From Rhytidiadelphus loreus (lineage: Eukaryota; Streptophyta; Bryopsida; Hypnales; Hylocomiaceae): a stretch of DNA of 64,000 nt. Below, one piece after another: positions 47,441 through 57,840 of the stretch; positions within the stretch are counted from its first letter, which is position 1, and each line of letters begins with the position of its first letter. Both the position numbers and the translations under genes were made by a program. The notes below the pieces were generated by a model, which ran no database searches, was not told the DNA's origin, and was given only the letters and a program-made list of their open reading frames with translations. The stretch spans positions 50,323,087 through 50,387,086 of the forward strand of contig OX344762.1 in the NCBI GenBank assembly GCA_947034895.1, written 5' to 3'.

Positions 47441-48481
47441 TTGGCAAAATTTTGGGAGAGGTTCATGAAAAAAAGGAGAGGCAACTTTCCAACTTCCAAA
47501 AAACTATTTTTCATATTGAACTAGCTAAATTTTTTTGTTTGCTTTTAGTTTGACAACAAGTCAAAACTACTCTAAAAGGAGTTTTTTCCAACTCACATGA
47601 AATTGAAAACATGGCATGGAAATCAGCAAAGGCACATAACATTGTTTATTAATGAGGCATGGGTTCCTTTTGCATCGTTAAAATCCCCCCCTCCCTACAA
47701 TAAACAAAATTGTCTTATTACTCTTATATGGCTCCTCAACCAACCCCAATCCTTCAATTAATTGATAAGTCCTTCCCAAACATTTAGTAGAGCGTAAACT
47801 CCTGCCAAGAAATGTCCCGTTCAAAAGGTAGGCATATTATTTTTTTGTAATTTCCTCTTTGACACGTGAAATCCGAATTATCAGCGATAACCAATCTTTC
47901 ATTCATTGATCACATATTTCATCCATTTCTAGATGGGTGTTTACGTCAAGCAATCTCTTCACTGTCAAAAATTTTGACAAAAAAATAGGCATTCCTCATC
48001 AAGCTTCACCCTTCTCGTCAACTTGTTTTTTCAATTCATTTCCAACCGTTACTCCATTCTCATAGTATAGGCTTCCATGTTTTATCAACAATATTGTAGG
48101 TGATAGCTCATGTACAACATGGCCAACATGAACAACAAAAATGTCTAGTAGGTGTACATTGAAAGCATAAAATGATCACATCATGTACATTGAAAGTCAC
48201 AATGATCACCTACATCAGTTTTCCAAGCAACATATGGTTGGAAATTGGTTTGCCTACGAAGCAAGAATGGGACAAAAAAAATCTTCACAAAAAAAAATTC
48301 ATGGTAATTTTGTTCTTTAGGGAAAAAATGTCAAAAATTATGAAATCCTTCTTAAATCTATTACTCTACATGGGATTTTTTTTCCTCAACCTTCCCCATT
48401 CCACAAATAGGCTGAATTTTTTAAGTGGTTGGAAAAAGAGTGTCATCCCGATGATACCTTCCCAGCATGATCAAGGTGGAT

Positions 48482-48680
48482 TGACCCCCTCGCTCGTCTT
48501 TACCACGGGTGCATGTAAAGAAAAGCCCCCTATTTTGGGCCATTCTAGGGTATATTCTTATCTTCTCTAAATTAATTTGGGGTCTTTGATCGCAAAAATG
48601 AATTAAAAATTTGCAAAAGAATTCATGTGCGGAAAATAAATAATTCCAGGGTTTGCCCGCAGGGCCGAGCGAGGGGGTCA
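48482..48680. repeat. Inverted pair of GC-rich 15-mers, possible foldback
   Basis: TGACCCCCTCGCTCG at 48482-48496 and its exact reverse complement at 48666-48680, with weaker pairing extending outward. The arms are sharply GC-richer than their surroundings. The 170 bp between is AT-rich and non-coding. Confidence 0.6.
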
Positions 48681-49019
48681 GTTCACCCTGGCCCCCAGCA
48701 TGGGGAGCACCATTGCCTGGGTCTACAATGTCACCGCAGTTTTGACTCTGGAAAACTCAAAAAGGCTTTTCCTATTCAGGCACAGCATGGCGGGAAGTTG
48801 GAGTGCTCTGACCTTGTTACATACTTAACCAGTTCTCCCACATCACAAAGTTTTGAGATGCCCATGCCAAATTTGTCAGAGCTTTGGTCACCACTCACCA
48901 GCCTTGCAAACCTCATGAGCATCCCCATGGAAGTTACTTATCCTCATGCTCAGCTACCTCTTGTTCTAGCTGACATCCATCCATCCATTGAAAGCAACGC
49001 CAATCCACCAAATGAGTAG
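48627..49019 (+). other. Unrecognised open frame in GC-richer DNA
   Basis: A 130-codon frame whose nominal first codon is TTG or similar, so the start is doubtful. Composition from about 48650 is gene-like. No motif, signal or membrane segment is recognised, and two other frames in the stretch also stay open for 50-plus codons. May be an exon of an unknown gene or a fragment. Confidence 0.2.
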
Positions 49020-49251
49020 TACAATCATGGCGCACTCCATGGAATTAATCATCGTAAGTCAGTCTTAATGACATGATGGCGGACAAGACAGACCAGGACC
49101 AGAGGGACTTTCGTTGGAGATTGGAGACGATTTGGAAATGACCGCAGATGCACGCCGCCTACTCAACTAATTTCGAGACTGTCACAGTTTCCCAGAAGTG
49201 AGATGTTGCACCTCGATTTCGCCTACGATGGTCACTTTAGCATTAAGGTAA

Positions 49252-49437
49252 CGTCACGGCTTCCGATCAATCGGCCGCTCACGAATTGACGTCTCGATAG
49301 AGTGCGATTCTCAAGAAATCTGTCAGCAATGGCACACAAAGTTCAAGGTTGCGCATATGTGCCTATTGGAGTTCCATTTCGACAAGCACGCGGAGTTTGA
49401 GAGTATGTTGCCCGAATTGGTGGAGGAGGTGGACTAG
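49252..49437 (+). other. Coding-like open frame, possible exon
   Basis: Open between stops at 49249 and 49435, with an internal ATG at 49357. The part IECDSQEICQQWHTKFKVAH followed by LLEFHFDKHAEFE and MLPELVEEVD has balanced, protein-like composition unlike the AT-driven frames nearby. I do not recognise a family. It lies 460 bp upstream of the tRNA. It could be a last exon, with earlier exons not resolved between 48650 and 49250, or a pseudogene remnant. Confidence 0.3.
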
Positions 49438-49899
49438 TGCATTCGATGAAGGCACTGCTCTGCTCGGAGGTCGGGATTCATCTGTGAGCATTCTCGCGGC
49501 GTGTGTTTCAAGTAAGTTTTACGGCTTTTTGCTACTTGATTGAATGGATTCATTTTAAAGTTTCATTGAACTGTGAAGGATCGTCAGAGAAATTCGTTTG
49601 CTGTGACAATATGCGCGAGTCGCGTAAATTGTGTGTGAAATTTGTGAGTGTGTGCTGTGCACCACGCAAGTTTAGTAACTACGAAACCTGGAAAATTAGT
49701 TTGATCGTTTTTTCAAGTGTCTGACACGGAGATCATTACAAGCATTTCCGGAATTTGGTGAATTGTTCTCGCTGAATTGGTTAGTGTGACTTCTCTATTC
49801 GAAACTTATAACGAATCAGAGTTCTTTCTTTACCGGGACTCTAGAAGCTCTTGAGACATAGTTTGTATTGTTTATTCCAGACAATATTGTCATCAACCG

Positions 49900-49971
49900 G
49901 GATCCGTGGCGCAATGGTAGCGCGTCTGACTCCAGATCAGAAGGTTGCGTGTTCGATTCACGTCGGGTTCA
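49900..49971 (+). tRNA. trnW-CCA: tRNA-Trp (CCA)
   Basis: A 72-nt cloverleaf without intron. Acceptor arms are GGATCCG and CGGGTTC with discriminator A at 49971. The D arm contains GCGCAATGGTAGCGC, the anticodon loop CTCCAGA has CCA at 49932-49934, and the T arm is GCGTGTTCGATTCACGT. It matches the nuclear plant tRNA-Trp sequence as I remember it. Internal A and B boxes (TGGCGCAATGG, GTTCGATTC) are intact, and a TTTT terminator follows. Confidence 0.97.
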
Positions 49972-49978
49972 ATCCCCC

Positions 49979-50140
49979 GAATCACGCCCGGAATTTTATT
50001 TGCAAATTTTGTCATATCCGCTCGCAACTCTCACAGGACTATGGAGTTTGATTTTTGCAAAGCTTTCCAGGACAATGGAGTTTGATCTGTGTTATGCCTG
50101 AATCACGCCTGGAGTTTTTTCGCAAATCTGTTTTTGCAGA
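49979..50140 (+). repeat. Degenerate direct duplication downstream of tRNA-Trp
   Basis: AATCACGCCCGGAATTTT at 49980 recurs as AATCACGCCTGGAGTTTT near 50100, and GGACTATGGAGTTTGAT near 50035 recurs as GGACAATGGAGTTTGAT near 50070. The stretch lies between the tRNA and the intronless gene. Confidence 0.55.
49994..49997 (+). terminator. Pol III terminator of tRNA-Trp
   Basis: The first TTTT run after the tRNA, 22 bp past its 3' end, in GGAATTTTATTT. This is the standard Pol III stop signal. Confidence 0.7.
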
Positions 50141-50283
50141 AAGGTTCCGGCAGATGATGTTTGATTGCCGGCTATGGCATTTGATTAATGCGGCTTGATT
50201 CTTGTATCAACGCCGAGTGTTTCTTGTTCTGAGCACCAGAGAATTGAAGTTAGTGCGGTGACGATGTGTGTAGATATCTATCC

Positions 50284-50853
50284 ATGGCGTCGTTTCTGCT
50301 GTCAGAGGTCTTTATCGTGGAGAAGATCATTGCATCCGGGCACGCGGACTTGGACGACCTGACATGCGAGGCGACGGTGTGCACCGAAGCGCACCAAGCG
50401 TACTGTGAAGCGACCAAGCACATGATTCAGTGTGCGCTCGAAAAGAACTGCGAAAGCGAAGAGGAAGACAGTCTGCGATACGAGCTCGTCAAGACCATGC
50501 GACGGAAGGGGCTCTCTGCTGAGAAGCGATACCAGAGGATCAAGGAAGTGCTCATCGGCGCCAGCCGCACGTTCAACGCCGAGAAGACCTACTTCAACGT
50601 GAAGCGCACGCCGATCTTGGCGGCCTGCGTGGTCGACGAAGAGCGGATGATCACCGATGCGCTTCAGCTCCTCGGGGAATCGGAGGGCAAGGATCCTTCT
50701 GCTGCAGGATGCAGCTCCGCAAGAAAAGCGGCGCCGCGCGATAAATCGATGAAAGGTCGCGGTCGTGTGTTGCCTCCTCTGCCTGCCAACGAGGAAGGCC
50801 TTGCGGGCATGAAGCGAGGTCGTTTCGATAACGGTTTTCGGCTCCACCATTGA
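50284..50853 (+). CDS. Intronless 189-aa protein of unknown family
   Basis: The longest unspliced frame in the eastern half, 190 codons including stop, starting at ATG 50284 (MASFLLSEVF). Codon use is GC-rich and regular. It looks alpha-helical in residues 1-120: LLSEVFIVEKIIASG, a cysteine-bearing segment TCEATVCTEAHQAYC, an acidic turn ESEEEDSLRY, and a basic helix TMRRKGLSAEKRYQRIKEVL. NVKRTPILAACVVDEE follows. The tail from about residue 140 is disordered and basic, with KAAPRDKSMKGRGRVLPPLP and GMKRGRFDNGFRLHH. No signal peptide or membrane helix, and I do not recognise the family. The antisense frame over the same bases (50302-50898) is probably a shadow caused by the GC-rich codons. 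The lack of introns stands out beside its neighbours, so a retrogene is possible. Confidence 0.7.
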   Translation: MASFLLSEVFIVEKIIASGHADLDDLTCEATVCTEAHQAYCEATKHMIQCALEKNCESEEEDSLRYELVKTMRRKGLSAEKRYQRIKEVLIGASRTFNAEKTYFNVKRTPILAACVVDEERMITDALQLLGESEGKDPSAAGCSSARKAAPRDKSMKGRGRVLPPLPANEEGLAGMKRGRFDNGFRLHH

Positions 50854-51898
50854 GACACAATTACGAGCACTGTGAATTTGCCAGCGACTACGTTTCATGG
50901 TCAGTTTGCCAGCGCTTCTTTTTCAAACTGATCATTCGCTGTGCTGTGCAATCGGTCGTTCTAGAAGCAACAGGGGAATCGTGATGTAAGCGTGTAAATA
51001 ACGGAATTGCTGTGAAGGATGCCTTGTGAATGCTTCTACACCTTGCGAGCTTCGCTCAGATGTAAATACGCACGGTGTCGAGTTTATGTAAGCACCCTGA
51101 AGTTTTGTAAAGAATCTGAAAGAGTTGAGTCTGGTCATGGTGCTAAGGGGCTATTTTGCCAGACCTAATTGCAAATTTTGAAGTCTTGAAACCATATGAA
51201 AAACTGGAACTTTTTAGAGGTGCGTAGTGCACCATCATAAATCAATATTAGCTCTCTAATAAGTGTTAGCGTGATACTTTGATTTCATGTTTTCAAAGCG
51301 TCTTGAAGTATTTTAAGCAACCTGCATGACTTGAATCTGGTCATGGTGCCAAGGGGCTATTTTGCCAGACCTAATACCTAGACAACTCATGTGGACTTTG
51401 GTTGGCATCCAAGTGAGCAAACCTTTAGAAATCAATCGGGGAACCCACCCGTTCTTTACCTATCTTTTTACTACCTTGCAAGATATCTGCCATAAAAAGG
51501 TCACTATTTTGCAGCTTTCACCTAGCATATCTACCATTTTTTTGTTTCTTGCCCGATTCCCCAATTCCCAGTTAACAAGATCTTAGCAGTAATCAAAGTA
51601 CTGTACTCCCTCCATCCAGAAATATTTGTCTGCACTGTTATTGAAAACGGCGATACCAATTTCATTAACCGCATTGTTCATACATCCATAACCGATGCAG
51701 AATGCCTGTGTTATTTGAAACTACGTAAAATTGGACTCAAGAAATCTCCACATGACGTACAGGATGATTTCGGGGAGGCTGTGAACGGAATTTTTTTTTT
51801 CATCTAAATTATTAGTGGGACTTCACTGCGCACTTTTGCAAGGTGGAGTTGCAAATTCTCTTTGTATGACACATTGTATTCCGCACATACGAACATGT
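50854..51898. other. 3' flank of the unknown gene and spacer
   Basis: Presumed 3' UTR, then spacer. It holds the direct duplication at 51090-51376. From 51600 the sequence has no recognisable feature. Confidence 0.45.
51090..51376 (+). repeat. Direct duplication behind the unknown gene
   Basis: A block of about 80 bp ending in CTGGTCATGGTGC and GGGGCTATTTTGCCAGACC occurs at about 51092-51172 and again at about 51300-51376, with a few substitutions. The interval between has no coding content. Confidence 0.7.
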
Positions 51899-52364
51899 TT
51901 AACCCTTGAATGTTGAAGGGGTGATGCTCAAAATCATCCTTTTGTATTATTGTGTGAATCATTGGTCAAAGAAATAGCAAAAGCACCTATTGGAAGTCAA
52001 AGTACTCTATTGGAAATCAAAGTACTGTAGGAGATCTTTCCTTACCAAACCCAATTCCAAGGATGAATAGTTGCACTTTTGTCCTACACTCAAAGATTCC
52101 TTATCATTCATTAGACATTTTGTGTCTATGTCGATGTTTTTAGGGTTAACCCATATACGTTGGCATTGGAGTTTGGTGTCTAATGGATGATAAGGGAATC
52201 CTTCTAGTAGGATATTCATCCTTGAAATTTTGTTGTAAAAAAGGGGAGGTCTTCTACATTAGTTTAACTTTAATGAGTGCTTTTGCTATTTTTGAAGCCA
52301 ATCATTTACACAGTAATGAAAAGGGATGATTTCTAATGTCACATGTTTGTCTTTTAAGGATTAA
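51899..52364. mobile_element. TTAA-ended foldback element, copy 2
   Basis: About 466 bp between TTAACCCTTGAATG and TTTTAAGGATTAA. Inner arms pair: TCATTGGTCAAAGAAATAGC at about 51959 with the reverse complement around 52280-52310, and GGATGAATAG near 52061 with ATTCATCC near 52213. Its right part matches the short element at 23046-23274. Confidence 0.6.
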
Positions 52365-52439
52365 TCTATGGATCATAGTGTTGGATTGTGTGTCCTCGCA
52401 ACTTAATTCCTAGAGGATCATTGTTCCAATGGAGGGACA

Positions 52440-52760
52440 AATGGATTTTCGGTTACAATGTACCAAAAAGAAGCGAACATCTATTTTCTCCCCCCTCCTC
52501 CAGAAAAATTGAGAGCCATTGATCCCTTTCGAGAATTTTTTTTCCTCTTTCTCCAATGTTGTTGATCTTCATAAAACATTCGCCATTAATTGGAAATGAT
52601 CTTGGTTGTTGGATACATATATGTATATGGAATGCGGATGATTCATATACAAACTTCAAACACATATATGGAATACAAGATACGGATTTCGAGATGTACA
52701 AATGAAATAACCCATATTAAATGGCAGCAAAATTGCCTACAAGAAATACAAGGGGAGGGG
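52440..52760 (-). repeat. Dispersed GTATCCATAT-type repeat, copy 4 (inverted, partial)
   Basis: Contains TGTACCAAAAAGAAGCG, a C-rich run, AGCCATTGATCC, then degenerate ATATGGAATAC decamers (about 52610-52690), CCCATATTAAATGGC and GGGGAGGGGG. Same order as 30731-31160. The GTGCATAG hairpin end is not evident here. Confidence 0.55.
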
Positions 52761-53203
52761 GTTTGACTAAGTGGGTGATTGGATGACAATTTAAATTTCT
52801 TTTGGAATAATTAACAATGAATGGGATGTTACCATGTGGACCCCCCTTTGAAAATCCACGGAGTTTTGGTTGGAAATTGACATTTCCTTACAATGTACTT
52901 AAAAGATGCAATAACTGCATTACATATAACTTACCCCCTAAGGATCATTGTTCCATAGGGAGGACAAAATGGAATTTTGGAATTTGTTTTTGAAAAATTG
53001 ATTAGCTTTTGGGGACATTAGAAGAGATTTCGGGGTCCCAGAGGACCGTTTCAAGGCCATTCCTAGCGTTGTTCCCCCGGTAGTGAAAGAACACTGCTGG
53101 CAAATTTTTTGATTTTTTGATTTTTTTTTTGAATTTTTTTTAAGTCCTTAAAATGAGAAAAAAAGTTAAATTTATTTATTTATTTATTCATTTTCGAAAA
53201 AAC

Positions 53204-53303
53204 TGACCTGGCAGTCTCTCGGCCAGGTCAGCACAGGCGGGGAACGGCAATTCTCAGGAGAGGTTCGAGTTGGGAACTCGCAGCCCTCCCTGAGAGTCAA
53301 AAC
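53204..53303. repeat. GC-rich segment with three short hairpins
   Basis: Stems: TGACCTGGC/GCCAGGTCA (53204-53230), CGAGTT/AACTCG around GGG (53266-53280), and an outer CTCAGG/CCTGAG (53253-53294). The phrase GGTTCGAGTTG looks partly like a Pol III B box, so a SINE fragment is one reading. Not identified. Confidence 0.4.
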
Positions 53304-53307
53304 ACAT

Positions 53308-53546
53308 CACTAGTAGGGAAGCCTTGTTTAATTGGATGTTCTTGCGTCAAAGTTGACGGATTTTTTTAAGCATCCAATGTAACATCTTCATGTGTTTATG
53401 CCAACAATGACATCCAATGTAGCATAAAGATGTTACATTGGATGTCATTGTTGACATAAACACATGAAGATGTTACATTGGATGCTTAAAAAAATCCATC
53501 AACTTTGACGCAAGAACATCCAATTAAACAAGGCTTTCTTCTAGTG
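53308..53546. mobile_element. CACTA-ended foldback MITE with 3-bp target duplication
   Basis: About 239 bp, beginning CACTAG and ending CTAGTG, directly flanked by CAT on both sides (a 3-bp duplication, the CACTA/EnSpm size). The two halves are almost perfect inverses over about 115 bp. For example, ATTGGATGTTCTTGCGTCAA faces TTGACGCAAGAACATCCAAT, and CATCCAATGTAACATCTTCA faces its exact inverse, leaving only a few central bases unpaired. No coding capacity, so it would need a transposase in trans. Confidence 0.88.
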
Positions 53547-56500
53547 CATGTAATGATATAATTTTTATTTCAATTGGTGCCACAACAAGCTCAAAATTAA
53601 ACTTAGTGGGCAAAAGCAAACATTCACAAAAACTTGAAATAGCATTTTCTTAAATTTCATTTCTCGTAGATTGTATTTTTTCTATATGCAAAGCTTTGAT
53701 TCATTCCATTTGGATTTTGGATGCAAAAGTTTTGGAGCATCTTGCTTTGTAGACCTTCAAAGCATTTTTTGAAAAAATGAAGTGAAGGATTTGTTTTTGA
53801 GCTCAATTTTCACATTTCTTCGATTCAAAAGAAAAAGTTCCTTAAAGTTAACTTTGATTGTTAGAATGATCTCACCATTTAAATTAATGTGTTTTAATTC
53901 CATCTTTGAGCTATTAATTGGATTCAATTTTTGCCTCCAATGTGTACCTTCTTCTAGTTAATATTATTGTAAAGAATGAAAATTATGTTATTTTATTAAC
54001 TTTTATTTTTCCTATATTTTCAACTCAATTCTTCACGATAAAATTTTTTAATTCAAAACCTATAGTGCAAAATTTTTAAGTCAAGGAGATTCAAAGTCTC
54101 ATAAATCAATTTGCCATAGTGCCCCAAAATATGATTTCTTCACTTTGAAAGCATTAGCAACTATAATTGTCAATTTAAGGTTTTTGGACATTGTGTCTAT
54201 TATTAGGCATTCAACAAATTATTGAACCCTACTAAGAAGAGAACTTTCAAATGTATTTTTTGGACACCGTGATTATAAGTTGTGAATTTTTAAAGAGCCT
54301 AGAATAGATGCACCTAATACCAATAATAGGGTCTAAATATTTAGATGTAGTACATCCTTGTAATCACATCTATTTACCTCCTAGGATTTTCCAAGATTTT
54401 AGAAGTGGTGGTTATGGGTACAATGATGCTTATGGGTGTTGCTACCTTATATAATTTATGGCTCACTTCTTCACTCTCACTGTCAAAGCATGACATTTAC
54501 ATGGATGCATTGGTAGTATCAATGAAGGTATTATCAACTTTGGAAAATTATTTGTCTATAATATAATAGGATAAATTAGGATAATGAAAAATGAAAAATG
54601 ATGTTAACCATGTTCTTTACTTCTGCAAACTTAAGAGCTTATTTTATGTTGATTACAAGTACAACATTTTTGTCACAATGTTAAAAAAGTTCATATTTTC
54701 ATATACAAGCATATGCATGTTTAAGCCTTGATTGTGACAATCTAATTAAATCTTACATAACATTATTCAATAGAGTTGGAAGTTCTACACAAAACAATCT
54801 TAAAGGCAAAATATTTTGTAGTTGTTACGTGATAAATCTTCAATAAACAATAGCCAATTTAGTCTCCATTGCTAAATATTTTGAGAAGCTCTTGTAGGAA
54901 TGCAATGTATGATTGCAAATTAGTAGCAATAAATTATCTTTCACTTTCAATAATTAAGAGATTTAATAAAATGTTTGTTCTAAATTCTTGCTAACTTGTT
55001 TTATGCAATTTTGATTAGAAGACCACCTTCCATCCAAAGATCCTTGCTTCTTTTTGTTTTGTAATGACTTTTTTGAAGTCATGGCCTTCCGTGGACGTAT
55101 GATAAATGCAATAATTAGTGTTTGCTAATTATAAATCTCTATTACTTTATGTCATTAAAAATTCTCATAGATTACTTTATCAATAGCAATATGTAACTTG
55201 AAATCAATTAAATTTTGTGGTGAAAAAATATTTGAATTAGAGACTTAAAGTTTTATTTAATTTTTGAATAATCAAAATTAAAAAATCTTATTTTGAGGCT
55301 ATTGTAATAGTGAAAAAATACACTCACATAATAAATTATTATTTCTTTGATATACATGTAAGTATTTATTTATCTTGCATGTATTATTTTTGCATTTTTT
55401 AGTCACAATGACAATGATGTAATAATTGTAAACTTCTTGACTCAAACATCACTTTTGAAATGCATTTGGTATAGTGTTATATAATTTACATAAATAGAAA
55501 ATGTTGAAATATTTGTAGATCATTTCTTGCATAGGTGACAAAAACTTGGTAAATCTAACTAACACTTAAAACAAAAGGATTTTTTGTTTGGAAATATGTA
55601 ATTAATGTAAATTAAAATATTAATTGAATACTTTAACTCCTACAGATTGAAGGATATTTCAAGATTTAACAATTCATAAAAATTTGTTACACAATAATTC
55701 TCCGACAAATAAATTTACTATATCCAATGGTCAAAGTCAACAATTCTTCTTGAATAATTAATTGAAGTTGAAAAATGTGATTTGATATATATTTAAAATT
55801 AAAATATTTTCAAATAATAATATATCAAAAATCATGACATCATTTTTTAGAAATATTTTTGCCAATCTTCACCACTAGGTAATAGAAATAATAATTAAAT
55901 GAAAGTTCTCTATTAGTAACCATAGAATTTAGATATACCTATATTACCACTAATGATTTTATATAATTCAAATTAAATGATAAATATTTCATTTTTTTAT
56001 TATGGATAAAATTTTGGTAATTTTTTAATGAATTTTTGTAACAATTTGAAATGCAAAACTCTAATTATGATACTTTTTTCAAATTTAGTTTTCATTTACA
56101 CATTGTAGAAATCCACTATCATAATACTTTCAATGATAAAAAGTTTATAGTGTATTTGTATTTAAGGAGAATTTTCACAATATGTATGGTAAAACTGTTG
56201 GGACACTTAGCATACTCCTTACAAACTGAAATTGGTAGTGCGAGAAGTAACAACTCCAACTAGCTAAAAGTGGTTACTTTATCTATATTTCAAGATTTTT
56301 TGTTTTGATGATTTAGCCTACTAGTATTATCATCACTCACTTATATTCTTTTAATAAAATTGGAGCGATTCATCATTGTAGTGGTCCTTATTCTATGTTG
56401 TGTTTCTAAAATACATACAAACATGACAATTGTAGACGACATTTTGATTCAAAAGTAGGAATTTTAACTGTTTGAATCATGCTTGTTTCATTTAAGCACA

Positions 56501-56849
56501 ACTAACTATCAATTGACGCATAGTGGACTAGTGGTGACTGTAAGTCAAACATCAAATAGTGATAATAGAGTTTTCTTATGAGTTATGAAATGTTGCCCCC
56601 ATTTGATCTATTTTTCAATTTTTATTCTAAATTGCATTTGGATTCTAATTCAACTTGTTATTTTTTGAAATGAAAACATTCAAGGCATAATTGCATTATC
56701 TGGAATATTTTGGATCAATGAATGTCCTAAGTTATGGTTGAAAAATGTTGTAAAGTTATAAAGGTATAATGTCACTATAAAAAACAATCAATTCTAACTA
56801 ATAAAATGTTCAAATATGGAGAATTTTGTTAAAATGGAGGTATTCTATG

Positions 56850-57060
56850 TGCATTTTCAAACCACATATTAGTTTGAATTGTAAAAGTGAAATCTAAAAA
56901 AGTATAGATTTCAAACATATGGGACTTGTATAGATTTCAAACGGTATAGTTTGAATTATGAAAGTGCCATCTATGACACATGTAGATTTCAAACATCTAG
57001 GAATGATAAAGATTTAAGAAATTTAGGATAATTGTACATTTCAGACCGCCCAGTCTGAAC
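56850..57060. repeat. Degenerate TAGATTTCAAAC array
   Basis: TAGATTTCAAAC recurs three times at spacings of about 30-60 bp, with interleaved TAGTTTGAATT and AAAGTG phrases. Partly inverted units (TTTGAA/TTCAAA) allow hairpins. Confidence 0.55.
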
Positions 57061-57659
57061 CAAAAAAATTGCCAAAGTTGCAGAATTTTGTCATTTTAAC
57101 AAAATTGCCCATAAACTCTCCTATAGAATTCTAATTATCTAACTCAAGTTTATGGTTTAGCAACTCATAAGCACATAAGGTTTAGCATTCATCTCAAAAC
57201 CATAGCCTTTATACATTGATTTATATATATGATACAGTTATAGTAATATATGAGTATTGAAAGATAACAATAGTTGAGAGGAATATGTTAGTTAAGTTTG
57301 TTTTGAAAATATATTTCATTGGATTTGTGAGGGCTTCTTTGTTTTCAAAGAAGAAGAAAACTATTATATATATCAAAAGATTAAAACTTTTTGACATGAG
57401 ATATTCCATTTAAACCAAAGATAAACATCTTCAAAGTAAAAAATAATAATAATAATTCAAAGACTCACTATAAACATAAAAGAGACACCTTATTAATTCA
57501 AAGAGTTTTACATCATGTAAGCCTATTGTAAACAAAATCATAAATTATTCATGTGTTTGAATTCCTTTTCAATTGCCAATAAGGTCCAACAATTTCAATA
57601 ATACTAATAAGGATTAAATATTTAGAATCATAGATGCTTTCAAGATAAAGTCATCATAC

Positions 57660-57840
57660 ACATTAAGTTGAATTCCTCCAAAACCACCACTTTTAGATAT
57701 TGTACCATTTACTATTATTAGACCAATTAAATTTTGTATTTTCTTGTTGACAACTAAAAGGAGGTTCCAATGAGCTAAAGAATGTGACATTTAAAAACCA
57801 TATGCAAAAGTTATGAAGGGTCAAAGTTTTTTTTTGGTAC
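57660..57840. repeat. Dispersed GCAAAAGTTATGAAGGG repeat, copy 2
   Basis: Matches 29070-29243 through ACCACTTTTAGATATTGT, AAGGAGGTTCCAA and GCAAAAGTTATGAAGGGTCA. Non-coding. Confidence 0.5.

Larger units (their letters stand above)
52929..54130. mobile_element. TTAA-type element broken by later insertions
   Basis: The left end TTACCCCCTAAGGATCATTG with GGACAAAATGGA resembles the left end of 40452-41386. Homology resumes at about 53560 (TTTATTTCAATTGGTGCC) and continues through GCTTTGATTCATTCCATTTGG. The 400-odd bases between (about 53035-53555), absent from the copy at 40452, hold a GC-rich hairpin segment and the CACTA-ended foldback. The right end is not resolved. Confidence 0.5.

Noticed and set aside
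48172..48570. 132-codon frame before the GC-rich inverted pair
   Set aside because: Lysine/phenylalanine-rich from A and T runs, spans one arm of the inverted 15-mers, and has no family resemblance.
50302..50898. 198-codon open frame antisense to the intronless gene
   Set aside because: It is a shadow of the GC-rich plus-strand gene. The plus frame has a proper ATG and a more ordinary protein composition, and only one of the two can be primary.
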